The notes: generated from the sequence alone by a model not told the origin. A DNA stretch of 33,138 bases from JAAFIP01 sp031428975 (GCA_031428975.1 JANOYR010000053.1:1-33138); one strand, 5' to 3'; shown: positions 10,901 to 19,272, counted from the first letter of the stretch. A program made the numbers and translations.

Positions 10901-13900
10901 GTCGCTGGCGGCGCACTGGGCAGCCCCACTTTTTTGATCAGCACACTCAATCCAGGCGAAACACGCATTATAGAAATCGTGGTTCGACTAACCGGCACGC
11001 AATGCACGATACCAAGCAATCCTCCGTTTCTCAATACCAACTGGGGCTGTGGTGCTCCTTTTGTAGCAGCGCAATCGATTCAAAGTTCAATGCCCGCCTT
11101 TATTCTGCCAACGGGCCAATTACAAGTTACCTCAGATTCATCGCAAACTATTTGTAGTTTGTGTGGCACTGCCAGCCATGTGGTGCGCGTGCGCAATACG
11201 GGCGCTGCCAGCGTGTACAACATCAGCCTAAAAGAAGTGATCAACACCCCCACCACGGGCTTGACGCTTGCCTCGGTGGAATTCAGCACCAATGGGGGCA
11301 GCACTTGGAGTCTTATTGTTGGACTGCCTGCAGGTACGGGCGTTTCTGGAGACCCCTATGTGTTGACGGCTACCCACATTGCGACGCTGGCGGAGCTAGT
11401 GCCCTTGCCGCAAGCGAATGCGAGCCAGTTTGGTGATGTTTTGGTGCGCTACAACATGACCACCACGGACAACACCAATGCCATCAACCATACATTAACG
11501 TCCAGCGCAGATGCAAGCACAGCCTGTGGAGCGCTCGTGTCGACTGGCTTACAAACTTTCAACATGTCCGTTCGTCGCCCGAACATCAATGTGGTCAAAG
11601 TTGGCATTAACCGAACCAGCAATCCAGGGATTGCCACCAGTGGCGCATTTGTTTCGACCGTAGTCGGGGGTGCTACTGATGTGGTCGACTGGCGCATCAC
11701 AGTCACCAATACAGGCAATTTTGCGGCACTTAACGTGCGTTTGACCGACATTTTTGCGGGCAGCGGCGCAACCAGCATGGTACTTTGCAACATTGCGGGA
11801 GGTTGCGCAAGCAACTATGCGTCGGGCACTACCCCCGTCAGCAACAACACGCCTCTGACTTTGCCAGACATGGCGATTGGCGAGACCCGTGTGTTGTATT
11901 TGCGCGAGGTAGTAGGGGCTGTCTGCTTGACGGGGGCTAACAACACCGGTCGTATTAATTGGGGTTGCACCACCACGTCTACCCTGGCCACCCCCACGAC
12001 CAACGAAGGCACAGCGAGCTTGGTGACAGCGCCCAATTTCACGGCATCTTCCATGGTGGTTACACCTCTGCCCAATGGGCGCGCCAGAATTACTTACAGT
12101 GTGACCAACAGCGGCGGCAATGCAGCCGCCCCCACCATCACGGCGAACTTGCCTGTCAATTATGCGGAGCTAGACACCACCACGCTGGGTGCACCAGCAG
12201 CTACTGTGACAGTGGCCGGCCCAATACCCACCAGCATCACCGGGCTCACACGCTCTGGGCCTACTACTGCGCCCGTGTGGACACTCAATGGTGTATTTCG
12301 TGGTGGCCAGTCGATCACCCTCACTTACTTTGTGCTGCCCATCACCGCGCCCGGTGTGCCGTTTGCCGACACGGTAGCGGCTACCAGTAATTCCCAGCTT
12401 ACGGTGTCAGAAACGGTGGCTGCTGGGCTTGACCCCACTGCGCCAGCAAGCCAAGGCTTCAATATGGTGATTGCTATTGGCGGTGCTTGCACGGCATCGA
12501 ATACTGCCGCAGGCTTTCTAGACTTTGCCATGCCCGACTTGGACATTGTGTTGACCAGTGCGCTGGCACCCGCGTATTTGGTCTCGACCACCACAGTAGG
12601 AGCTGTTTCTACATTTGGTTTCAGAATCACTAACAGCGGCGAGACTGGCTCAACCGCTACCACGGCCACCTTCACGGTGCCTATTGCGGGCACTGCATGG
12701 GAGGGATTTGCGCCAGCTATTACTGCTGTCGTAATTTTGCCAGCAACGCTATCGTCTTTTGCCTGTGTCGCAAGCATCAGCAATGCAGTTTGTACCTTTG
12801 GCGGCACCATACCTGTTGGCGGGCAGGTCAACTTAACGGTGAATTTAAGGCTGCAAAATACGTCGCTACCCCTAGGTTTCAGCCCTACTGTGGCAAGCCC
12901 TATCGTGGCGCAAAACAACAGCACTGTGTGGAGCAACCATTCATTTGACCGCGCTGCGTACAACGTGATTGGTGCCGTGGTTCAAAAAACGCTTACTTCG
13001 TCCACTAATCCCGACACAACCAATACGAGCTTAGTTGTTGGTGAGGAGGCAAGTTATACCAATTCTCTGTTTGTGTTCGGCGCTGGCGCTAATCCTGTCA
13101 CTGGAATTGTCTTGCGTGACAATCTTGGCAATCTGCCGGTTACTGATGATTATTTGGCTTACGTGGGCCATACTGTTACGTCTGGTGTGCAGCAAGCGGG
13201 CTCTGTCGTCCCTGGGGTACTCGCTACCAATGTTAGCAATTTGCTTTTTGACAACATCACCACTGGGTTTGGCACGCGCAGTTTTAACCTAGTAACTCGG
13301 GTGCGTAACTCGGCTCTCGCCATAGCTGTAGGCGGTAGTGCAGCAACCAACAATCTAGGGGCTAGTTTTGACTATCTTGGCTCTAATTTCAGGTCCAGCA
13401 ACGTCAACGATAACTTTACGCCACTAGGGTTGCAGGCTAGTCTGCATGCGCAGGCTGTTGCCACTGTTCGCCGTCCGGTGCCCACTTTTATCAAAGAGGC
13501 GCGCAACTTCACACAAAACGGACCATGGAGTACCGCCATCAATGCCAATATTGGTGATGTCGTGCATTTCCGCATGGTGGTTAGTAATCCCGGTGCTTCA
13601 GGTGCGCCAATGTACGATTTGCAGGTCACAGACGATGTAGGCACGCGTTTGGCTTTGATTCCTTTGGCTACCGATGGCTTAGACAACGACGGCGATGCCA
13701 CGGGTACCGAGGGCAATATCACAGGAAGCATCGTGAGCTTTGACGCAAGCAACGCTTCAAATCCTAAGTTTCTCAATTTGCCCTCTGGACAATCACTGAC
13801 CGTTACATTTGCCACCACACAAACGGCCTTGGTCACTGGTGGCCAACTCATTACCAACACAGCCGTCTTTAAATGGTCGTCTTTGGCGGGAGTCAACGCA

Positions 13901-15553
13901 CCCGATTATGGCGGCCAGCAAACAGTGTCTCCCGGTGCGCCCAGCACAGTGAATGGTGAATTTACCCAAACTTTGTCTGCCACAGCCTTTGCCAGCTTTA
14001 ACCGTGTGGGGGGCAGAGTCTATATTGATGCGAACCACAGCAGCAGTATCGATGCTTTTGAAACACTCGGTGCGCCGTATACCAGCACCTCACCCGCTGG
14101 CCCAGCTTTGTATGCCAAGTTGCTTTTAGGCGGGGTGTTTTTTGCGCAAACCCCTGTAGCCGCCAACGGCAGCTTTGCCTTTGGTACATTGCCAGCGGGC
14201 AACTGGCAGGTCATTATCAACAGCGACCCGCTAAACACCAACATCAGCCCCCAGCTGCCGCCCGGCTATGTGGGCACTCAAAACGGAGGATTCTCTGTGG
14301 GCTTTGTCACCACGGCGGCTACTACGCTCATGCCGTCCTTGCAATTTGGTATCTACCGCGGATCTTTGGTGCGTGGCACTGTCATTTTGGACAATGGACG
14401 CGGGCCCGCAGGCGCTGGCGTGGCGCATGATGCCGTGCTCAATGGCTCAGAAATCGGGCTGTCTGGCGTGCGCGTATGTGCCAGCACGGGCTTAACATGC
14501 ACGGGTGTCATTTCGGCCACCGAAGTCGACACGGCACTGACCGATAGCGCTGGTAACTTTGCGCTCTACATTCCCGCCAATAGTGGATCGGTAAATATCA
14601 TTGAAAAGAATTTAACCGGCTACCTTTCTGTGAATGGCAACAGAGGCTCAATGCCTCCTTTTGCTGCTACTTATTCACTGGCAACTGATTCGTTTTCGTT
14701 GTCTGTGCCTTGGGTCACGGGCACCACCTATAACAACATTGTTTTTGCCGATGTGCTCTCTAACACCCTAAGCCCAGACAATGCCCGTGGTACCCAACCG
14801 GGCAACGTCGTGTATTTGCCACACCGATTCATTGCCCAAACCACGGGTAATGTGAGTTTTTCAGTGACCAATGCTGTCTCCTCACCCACTGGTTTGGGCT
14901 TTCAAGAAACGATTTACCGTGACGATAACTGCGACGGACAGCTGACGCCCGCAGAGCTGCTCATCACTGCCCCCATCAGTATGCGTGCAGCCAATGCCAA
15001 CACTACCCCCGCCCTTACCAACCCTACGGTGGGCAATCCCTCGTTGGTGTGTATTGTGGTGCGCCAGTTTGTGCCAGCCAATGCAGGCGTGGGCGCAAGG
15101 CGCACCATCGGTGTGCAAGCCAGCTTTGACTATGCCGGTGCGATTGCCCCTGTAACCCTCACTGTGGCGGATTTGACAACCGTGGGCGGTGGTGCAACAG
15201 GGCTTGAATTGATCAAAACCGTTGACATAAGCCAAGCAGCCGCAGGCGCTACGCTCACCTATACCATCACGTTTACCAACCACAGTGCCCAGCCCATCAC
15301 CAATTTGGTGATCAACGATGCCACACCGCCCTACACGGGTTTCTTATCTGCGGCTCTCGGATCTATTTCCCCTGTAAGTCTTGGCACTTGCACCAAGTTC
15401 AGCCCTGCATTGGTCACAGGGCAGCTGTGCAATCTGGTGGCGGGTGAAAATCCAGTGGGTCAATTGGCCGGGGGGGTGCGGTGGCAGTTTAGTGGCACTT
15501 TAGACCCAGGCGCATCGGGTGCGGTCAGTTTCAGGGTGCGGGTGAATCCGTAA
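7991..15553 (+). CDS. Giant secreted DUF11-repeat surface protein
   Basis: This is a 2520-residue protein starting with a signal peptide (MAFLRFLCALLLTLGAGLSN, then AG). It begins 10 bases after the stop of the barrel gene without a clear ribosome-binding site, so translational coupling is likely. Most of the length is a series of DUF11-like beta-sandwich units with recurring VTNTGN/NLGNG-type motifs and paired cysteines. Near the C-terminus are an SdrD_B-like unit (about 2005-2080) and a Cna_B-like unit (about 2123-2200), then a module with a canonical EF-hand-type loop (D2311 to E2322), and a last DUF11 unit from about 2403. Other acidic loops lie at D594-E605, D2013-E2024 and near 1895 (DGLDNDGD). 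There is no barrel, LPXTG motif or C-terminal membrane segment, so it must be released or held by another protein. It is probably an adhesin or structural fibre; the ligand is unknown. Confidence 0.8.
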   Translation: MAFLRFLCALLLTLGAGLSNAGVISTTSAFTPAQVGRTWMDVGAVYNGVAIISPTNGDTFDFVLTNATSISFDLKASVTLPTGFTLITTGVNSPTILSTGCTPAAPVLGTATLALNVLTFSLTSTGVASSGYEMAAGCSITLRYKGFATAAALSGTNNHLLNFSTASTDGGAAVAGTAQNQTVQVNFGASVLEKLPSNQLRAVGSLAQWVSPTGGISVSNTGLGGLFNVTINETAINPGGSLALTSLLSSSTTCAAGLCTLAYLPPAAVLRADVQATVTGCTAIGNTVASTDLTGATSKSKFAQVTLDLKQPAIDFTPPAVTLNYVGVTAVSFSLNNTLGLGPARNLSLQTSFPTSGLTVSNIGAGWTYNAGSGVFTYVALNLAAGASAPLSFDLSTNVCTYAASPLIQMTPSYTDDCGGSFVVPTRLMSIAPPATAPTVSAAKTANISRINTGQAGSYSIVMNATSVGQIVGTNIVATDTLPLGITAVSLSATGGLATCTGGCTGGSQVVWTVDKNTLPRTLTINYNAPSAVCSAGTDLINSVITQALTTAGCTINGGSTASQLMTNVLGATFSQDYNVTPPTGAFFETGTRDLNNNGIRDNQEGEFVSVVARYSFGLAYPGVWSGAPNTTYSDDFTQFTNAYLVTGGTSGINLRIANTFGGALGALIAVPSANISCTAGTVAGNDCRGGFTIDFAFLAGAGFYGVNTAENKELEISYRMVFPDSAVPAAGTANRTTLARLVLSGGTGGCLGSTFTQGDFVALARALPTVAIALPQVMDVCQNVNATMSVANANEENTRNLLLTLLNSAGSYQIPATPSTTLTGIFTSAGTWNYNAGVNPSVSMPPNSSLTAAGGVVFPVFLGALSTITPAALSVRADFDDLETSGTPTQDFLNATGVTGSGTPQIVRKANLSITLTPQQITVSGRTVTWRVYVTNLGNGVATNVNVTQTLPDGLLLDAPATNAINTPLVAGGALGSPTFLISTLNPGETRIIEIVVRLTGTQCTIPSNPPFLNTNWGCGAPFVAAQSIQSSMPAFILPTGQLQVTSDSSQTICSLCGTASHVVRVRNTGAASVYNISLKEVINTPTTGLTLASVEFSTNGGSTWSLIVGLPAGTGVSGDPYVLTATHIATLAELVPLPQANASQFGDVLVRYNMTTTDNTNAINHTLTSSADASTACGALVSTGLQTFNMSVRRPNINVVKVGINRTSNPGIATSGAFVSTVVGGATDVVDWRITVTNTGNFAALNVRLTDIFAGSGATSMVLCNIAGGCASNYASGTTPVSNNTPLTLPDMAIGETRVLYLREVVGAVCLTGANNTGRINWGCTTTSTLATPTTNEGTASLVTAPNFTASSMVVTPLPNGRARITYSVTNSGGNAAAPTITANLPVNYAELDTTTLGAPAATVTVAGPIPTSITGLTRSGPTTAPVWTLNGVFRGGQSITLTYFVLPITAPGVPFADTVAATSNSQLTVSETVAAGLDPTAPASQGFNMVIAIGGACTASNTAAGFLDFAMPDLDIVLTSALAPAYLVSTTTVGAVSTFGFRITNSGETGSTATTATFTVPIAGTAWEGFAPAITAVVILPATLSSFACVASISNAVCTFGGTIPVGGQVNLTVNLRLQNTSLPLGFSPTVASPIVAQNNSTVWSNHSFDRAAYNVIGAVVQKTLTSSTNPDTTNTSLVVGEEASYTNSLFVFGAGANPVTGIVLRDNLGNLPVTDDYLAYVGHTVTSGVQQAGSVVPGVLATNVSNLLFDNITTGFGTRSFNLVTRVRNSALAIAVGGSAATNNLGASFDYLGSNFRSSNVNDNFTPLGLQASLHAQAVATVRRPVPTFIKEARNFTQNGPWSTAINANIGDVVHFRMVVSNPGASGAPMYDLQVTDDVGTRLALIPLATDGLDNDGDATGTEGNITGSIVSFDASNASNPKFLNLPSGQSLTVTFATTQTALVTGGQLITNTAVFKWSSLAGVNAPDYGGQQTVSPGAPSTVNGEFTQTLSATAFASFNRVGGRVYIDANHSSSIDAFETLGAPYTSTSPAGPALYAKLLLGGVFFAQTPVAANGSFAFGTLPAGNWQVIINSDPLNTNISPQLPPGYVGTQNGGFSVGFVTTAATTLMPSLQFGIYRGSLVRGTVILDNGRGPAGAGVAHDAVLNGSEIGLSGVRVCASTGLTCTGVISATEVDTALTDSAGNFALYIPANSGSVNIIEKNLTGYLSVNGNRGSMPPFAATYSLATDSFSLSVPWVTGTTYNNIVFADVLSNTLSPDNARGTQPGNVVYLPHRFIAQTTGNVSFSVTNAVSSPTGLGFQETIYRDDNCDGQLTPAELLITAPISMRAANANTTPALTNPTVGNPSLVCIVVRQFVPANAGVGARRTIGVQASFDYAGAIAPVTLTVADLTTVGGGATGLELIKTVDISQAAAGATLTYTITFTNHSAQPITNLVINDATPPYTGFLSAALGSISPVSLGTCTKFSPALVTGQLCNLVAGENPVGQLAGGVRWQFSGTLDPGASGAVSFRVRVNP

Positions 15554-15701
15554 GGCAAGCGCCGCACTGTCGCGCCTTGCTTGCTATTGGGGTTTGTGCT
15601 TACGTGCAAATCGCCATGCTGGCGTTGCGCAGTCAGGTTACCATTACAGGCTGTGCTGCTTGCCAAGTAATTGACCCATAAAATTTATCTACCAAACCAC
15701 T

Positions 15702-16679
15702 ATGAATAAACGATTTGCTCTTAAAACCGTAGCTGCATCTGCCCTATTGGCGTTGACATCGGGTGTTTTGTATGCCCAAAATTACCCCAATAAAGTGGTC
15801 ACGCTGCAAGTGCCTTTTGCGCCCGGAGGCACCACCGATATTATTGCCCGCGTGATTGCTGAGCCACTGGGCAAGGCCTTGGGGCAGAGCGTGGTGGTGG
15901 TTAACAAGGCCGGCGGTGGCGGTGTGGTGGGGGCGAACGAAACTGCAAAAGCCAGCCCTGACGGCTACCAGTTGGGTATGGCCACGGTGTCCACCACGGC
16001 TGCCAACCCTGCCATCAACCCCAAAATGCCTTACAACGCGGCGACTGACTTTACGCCGATTATCAACATTGCCGCCACTCCAAACGTGATTGCAGTGAAT
16101 CCGTCGTTTCCTGCCAAAGATTACAAAGCCTTCATCGCTGAAATCAAACGCAACCCTGGTAAATATGCCTACGCCTCGTCGGGCACTGGCAGCATTGGCC
16201 ACTTGCAAACCGAATTATGGAAAGGCCTGTCGGGCATCTTTTTGACGCATATTCCCTACCGTGGTGCGGGTCCCGCACTCAATGATACGGTGGCAGGCCA
16301 AGTGCCAGTGATTTTTGACAACGTGCCCTCTGCCTTGCCGTTTATTCAAAGCAACCGCTTAGTGCCCATGGCGGTTGCTGCGCCGCGCCGTTTAGCCGCT
16401 ATGCCCAATGTGCCCACCTTTCAAGAGCTGGGCTTGCCAGCGGTGAACCGCATGGCGTATTACGGTATTTATGGACCCAAAGGTTTGTCCAAAGAAGTGA
16501 TAGACAAAGTCAACGCCGCCGTCCGCAAAGCACTAGAAGACCCAGCGGTGAAAAAGCGCATTGAAGACACCGGTTCGTTCATCATCGGCAACACCCCCGA
16601 GCAATTTGCCCAGCAAATGGCCGACGAGCTGGTGGTCTACAAAAAAGTGGTGGCCGACGCCAAGCTCAAACTCGATTGA
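15702..16679 (+). CDS. Bug-family (TctC-like) periplasmic solute-binding protein
   Basis: This 325-residue protein has a signal peptide (MNKRFALKTVAASALLALTS, cleaved near LYA-QN). The family pattern follows at once: YPNKVVTLQVPFAPGGTTD, then the GxxVVVxNKxGGGGxxG segment, then SPDGYQL. Bug proteins are the extracytoplasmic receptors of tripartite tricarboxylate transporters and bind carboxylates or similar small organic acids. No tctA or tctB membrane gene lies nearby. That is usual in Burkholderiales, where receptor genes are greatly expanded and often solitary, so the ligand cannot be named from context. The length is normal. The stop is 7 bases before the proposed xerD start, so the two may be co-transcribed even though they are not functionally related. 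Confidence 0.9.
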   Translation: MNKRFALKTVAASALLALTSGVLYAQNYPNKVVTLQVPFAPGGTTDIIARVIAEPLGKALGQSVVVVNKAGGGGVVGANETAKASPDGYQLGMATVSTTAANPAINPKMPYNAATDFTPIINIAATPNVIAVNPSFPAKDYKAFIAEIKRNPGKYAYASSGTGSIGHLQTELWKGLSGIFLTHIPYRGAGPALNDTVAGQVPVIFDNVPSALPFIQSNRLVPMAVAAPRRLAAMPNVPTFQELGLPAVNRMAYYGIYGPKGLSKEVIDKVNAAVRKALEDPAVKKRIEDTGSFIIGNTPEQFAQQMADELVVYKKVVADAKLKLD

Positions 16680-16686
16680 GTGTTGG

Positions 16687-17658
16687 GTGGGCGATTTGGC
16701 CAAAGCGCCCGTTGAAAGCGACATCGACGCTTTTATTGATGCGCTGTGGCTAGAAGACGGCTTAGCCAAAAATTCACTCGCGGCTTACCGCCGTGACTTG
16801 TTCATATTTGCGCAGTGGCTCGCCGAAAACGCGAAACGCCAACTTCTGCAAGCCACCGAGGCGGATATTCACGGCTATTTTGCCTACCGCTTTGCGGCTG
16901 CGGCTGCCCAAAAAACCACGGCTAAAGCGCTGTCTGGCAGAGCGGATGCTGCCAAAGCCACCTCTAGTAATCGCCGATTGACTGTTTTTAAGCGGTATTA
17001 CCGCTGGGCTCTGCGTGAGCGTTTGGTCGATGCTGACCCCACCTTGACGCTGGGCTCGGCCAAGCAGGCGCTGCGCGTGCCCAAATCGCTGTCCGAGGCG
17101 CAGGTGGTGGCGCTGATCCACGCGCCCGACGTGGCCACCGCGCTGGGTCTGCGCGACCGCGCCATGCTGGAGTTGATTTACGCCAGTGGTCTGCGCGTGA
17201 GCGAACTGGTGGGGCTCAAAACCATCGAATTGAGTTTGAATGACAATGTGTTGCGCACCTTTGGCAAAGGCAGCAAAGAACGCCTCGTGCCCTTTGGCGA
17301 GCTGGCCTGTGATTGGGTCAAGCGCTACCTGCATGAAGCCCGCCCCGAGATTCTCAAAGGCCAGCAAAGCGACGCGCTTTTTGTGACTGCACGCGGCGCG
17401 CATGCGGGGCAGGGCATGAGCCGCGTAGCATTTTGGCAAATTGTTAAAAAATACGCGCTGCTAGCGGGAATCACCGCACCGCTGTCGCCCCACACCCTAC
17501 GCCACGCATTTGCCACGCATTTGCTCAACCACGGCGCAGATCTGCGGGCGGTGCAAATGCTGCTCGGCCATGCCGACATTTCAACCACCACCATTTATAC
17601 CCATGTGGCACGGGAGCGGCTCAAAGCAGTGGTTAAGGCCAACCATCCACGGGGCTAA
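16687..17658 (+). CDS. xerD: Site-specific tyrosine recombinase XerD
   Basis: XerD acts with XerC at dif to resolve chromosome dimers during division. The 323-residue product has the N-terminal SAM-like core-binding domain (IDAFIDALWLEDGLAKNSL, AYRRDL) and the C-terminal catalytic domain. The catalytic set is visible: Arg in SGLRVSELVG (about residue 170), Lys in GKGSKER (about 194), HTLRH, the His of LLGHAD and the Tyr nucleophile in TTIYTHV. The ending KANHPRG matches the HHPRA-type ending of XerD proteins. The GTG at 16687 is chosen because the frame further upstream, back to 16561, runs inside the binding-protein gene and encodes nothing XerD-like; TTG at 16696 is an alternative. There is an Ala/Lys-rich insertion near residues 70-90 compared with E. 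coli XerD. Confidence 0.93.
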   Translation: MGDLAKAPVESDIDAFIDALWLEDGLAKNSLAAYRRDLFIFAQWLAENAKRQLLQATEADIHGYFAYRFAAAAAQKTTAKALSGRADAAKATSSNRRLTVFKRYYRWALRERLVDADPTLTLGSAKQALRVPKSLSEAQVVALIHAPDVATALGLRDRAMLELIYASGLRVSELVGLKTIELSLNDNVLRTFGKGSKERLVPFGELACDWVKRYLHEARPEILKGQQSDALFVTARGAHAGQGMSRVAFWQIVKKYALLAGITAPLSPHTLRHAFATHLLNHGADLRAVQMLLGHADISTTTIYTHVARERLKAVVKANHPRG

Positions 17659-17697
17659 AGCGCTGGGTGTGCCATTGAATGCGACGCTAAATTGGCA

Positions 17698-17739
17698 TTG
17701 TCACAGCAGATTCGGCATAGTTTGCTATTAAATTATGAC
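17698..17739 (+). repeat. 42-bp dispersed repeat, copy 1 (intergenic, divergent)
   Basis: This copy lies between the convergent xerD and DUF455 genes and ends on the DUF455 stop codon. It aligns without gaps to the copy at 20962-21003 with 29 of 42 identities by eye. The best matches are TGTCAC at the start and CATAGTT plus GCTATTAA in the second half. It is the only copy that is not inside a coding region or gene remnant. Confidence 0.6.
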
Positions 17740-18563
17740 TAATCTGCGGACAAAGCCCCCAACTCTGATTCACTAAACCCCGCCCGCCTGCGTGCCTCTA
17801 GGTTAAACGGCGGGCGCAGTTTGGGGGCTTCGTAGCGGGCCAGTAGCAGGGCAAAATACGCCACGGGTTCGTGCCCGTCGCGTGCGCACAGCCAGTTGTA
17901 CCAGTGGTTGCCTATGGCCACATGGCCAACTTCGTCGCGCAAAATAGTGTCCAAAATCGCCACCGTGCGCAGCGCGTCAGGCGAGCCCACTTTGCGCAGT
18001 TTGGCTTGCATAGGCGGGGTGGCATCCAGCCCACGGGCCTCCAGCGTGCGGGGCACCAGTGCCATGCGGGCGGTGATGTCGTGTTTGGTTTTTTCGGTCA
18101 TGTCCCACAGGCCGTTGTGGGCGGGGAAGCTGCCATAGTCGTGGCCAAGGCTTAGTAGCTGCTGCTGCAACAGGCCAAAATGTGTGGATTCCTCATACGC
18201 CACGCGCATCCAGTCAAGGTAATACTGCGCTGGCATGTCGGCAAAGCGCCAAACCGCGTCGAGCGCCAAGTTAATGGCGTTGAATTCGATGTGGCACACC
18301 GCATGCACCAAGGCGGCCAAGCCTTCAGGCGTGTAGGGGGAACGCTTGGGCACATTCAGATGCGTGAAAAGCAGCGGTTTGTCCGGTCTGCCGGGCAAAT
18401 GACCAAGATCTATCAAGGGGTCATTTACTACTGAATATGTAGCAATAGATGACCACATGGCGGCGACATCTTGTGTTTTTTTCTTAAAATCACAGGTTTT
18501 CAACGCTGCGAGTGCGGCAGCGCGTAAGCGGGGAGCGTTTGGCAATGGCTGACAGGTTTGCAT
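17739..18563 (-). CDS. DUF455 family ferritin-like protein
   Basis: This 274-residue protein belongs to the DUF455 family of ferritin-like four-helix proteins, which are predicted to bind a di-iron or similar metal centre; the reaction is not established. Likely metal-ligand motifs are visible: HIEFNAIN (Glu about 93), YEESTHFGLL (Glu about 124-125, His about 128) and RDEVGHVAIGNHWYNW. The ending NLEARRRAGFSESELGAL is typical of the family. The ATG at 18563 is preferred over an upstream ATG at 18632, because the extra 23 residues are encoded by the promoter region of the divergent toxin-antitoxin pair. Residues about 32-45 are encoded by a copy of the 42-bp repeat, in a variable stretch before the conserved GRPDKP segment. 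The gene converges on xerD. Confidence 0.87.
   Translation of the reverse strand: MQTCQPLPNAPRLRAAALAALKTCDFKKKTQDVAAMWSSIATYSVVNDPLIDLGHLPGRPDKPLLFTHLNVPKRSPYTPEGLAALVHAVCHIEFNAINLALDAVWRFADMPAQYYLDWMRVAYEESTHFGLLQQQLLSLGHDYGSFPAHNGLWDMTEKTKHDITARMALVPRTLEARGLDATPPMQAKLRKVGSPDALRTVAILDTILRDEVGHVAIGNHWYNWLCARDGHEPVAYFALLLARYEAPKLRPPFNLEARRRAGFSESELGALSAD
18428..18469 (-). repeat. 42-bp dispersed repeat, copy 2 (inside DUF455 gene)
   Basis: The copy reads on the same strand as the gene and contributes the residues DVAAMWSSIATYSV in frame. It aligns without gaps to the copy at 20962-21003 with 29 of 42 identities (ATGTC, CCG, GGTCAT, GCTA and AGTAG kept). The reading frame is the same as that used by the copy inside coaBC at 27932. 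Confidence 0.75.
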
Positions 18564-18581
18564 GCGATTTTGATCAATTGT

Positions 18582-18606
18582 TGTTATAATAAAAGTTATA
18601 ACTTTT
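18582..18606 (+). promoter_or_regulatory. Promoter and palindromic operator of the antitoxin-toxin operon
   Basis: An extended -10 element TGTTATAAT lies at 18582-18590. It is followed without a gap by a perfect 16-bp palindrome AAAAGTTATAACTTTT (18591-18606) covering the expected transcription start. A palindrome in this place fits autorepression by an AbrB-type antitoxin dimer. No good -35 was found at normal spacing, in line with an extended -10 promoter. The antitoxin ATG is 49 bases further on, preceded by AGGAG. Confidence 0.65.
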
Positions 18607-18655
18607 GGCGGTATGGCTGCCGAAGCCCTCATGCCTCGCCCTTATAGGAGTTTTT

Positions 18656-18880
18656 ATGCAAGCCTTAAAAGTCACCCAAGTTGGAAATTCCCTTGGCATC
18701 ATTTTGCCAAAAGAAGTGCTCGCGCGCCTCAAAGTGGGCAAGGGCGACCAATTATTTTTTACCGATGCGCCCGATGGGATGCGGGTGACGCCCTACAGCA
18801 CCAGCACCGAAGACCAGTTGAAGGCTGGCAGACAGTTTATGCACGAATACCGCGAAACTTTTCGTGAGTTGGCCAAATGA
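18656..18880 (+). CDS. AbrB/MazE-like antitoxin
   Basis: This 74-residue protein has the swapped-hairpin AbrB fold pattern at its N-terminus (MQALKVTQVGNSLGIILPKE, then VLARLKVGKGDQLFF). This is the DNA-binding part of MazE-, VagC- and SpoVT-type antitoxins. The C-terminal third (QLKAGRQFMHEYRETFRELA) is a probable helix that would bind and neutralise the toxin. The start at 18656 follows the ribosome site AGGAG at 18646; a longer frame from 18605 overlaps the promoter and is unlikely. The stop overlaps the toxin start as ATGA, so the two are translationally coupled. It probably represses its own operon through the palindrome upstream. Confidence 0.9.
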   Translation: MQALKVTQVGNSLGIILPKEVLARLKVGKGDQLFFTDAPDGMRVTPYSTSTEDQLKAGRQFMHEYRETFRELAK

Positions 18881-19272
18881 ACGACACGCAGTTTTGGCAA
18901 TGGGTGAGCCGCGAAGTTTTGCTCACCCTGCATGATGAGAGCTTGGCCGAGCATGGTGGTGGCAGTGGAATTAGAGACGAAGGCTTGCTTGACTCCGCTC
19001 TTTTGCGGCCACTCAATGTAGTGGCCTATGGCAAACCCGATGCCGCTGAGCTAGCAGCGGCTTATGGTTATGGCTTAGCCAAAAACCACGCGTTTGTAGA
19101 TGGTAACAAGCGTGCGGCTTTTTTGGCGATAGGTTTGTTTTTATACATGAATGGCTACCGATTAACCGCCAGTCAAGCGGATGCCACACGTACGGTGCTA
19201 GCAGTGGCGGCTAGTGAAATAGACGAAACCCAGTTAGCGCAATGGATTCGCAGCAATATGCGCGGAACTTGA
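18877..19272 (+). CDS. doc: Doc-type toxin (Fic/Doc fold kinase)
   Basis: The 131-residue protein carries the Doc signature HAFVDGNKR at residues 71-79, followed by AAFLAIGLFLYMNGY. Doc uses an inverted Fic active site to phosphorylate EF-Tu and stop translation; that is family knowledge from phage P1 Doc. His71, Asp75, Asn77, Lys78 and Arg79 are intact, so the toxin is predicted to be active. The start overlaps the antitoxin stop by four bases. The classical partner of Doc is Phd; here the partner is an AbrB-like protein, a known but less common combination. It is probably a stabilisation or stress module of horizontal origin. The following gene starts 20 bases later with its own AGGAG and is unrelated in function. 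Confidence 0.92.
   Translation: MNDTQFWQWVSREVLLTLHDESLAEHGGGSGIRDEGLLDSALLRPLNVVAYGKPDAAELAAAYGYGLAKNHAFVDGNKRAAFLAIGLFLYMNGYRLTASQADATRTVLAVAASEIDETQLAQWIRSNMRGT

Noticed and set aside
15554..15701. Terminator or promoter between the third giant gene and the binding-protein gene
   Set aside because: A bulged GC hairpin near 15557-15582 lacks a T-run, and TTGACC at 15671 has no -10 at the right distance, so neither is supported.
16561..16686. Longer N-terminus for xerD
   Set aside because: It lies within the binding-protein gene in another frame and encodes residues unlike any XerD start.
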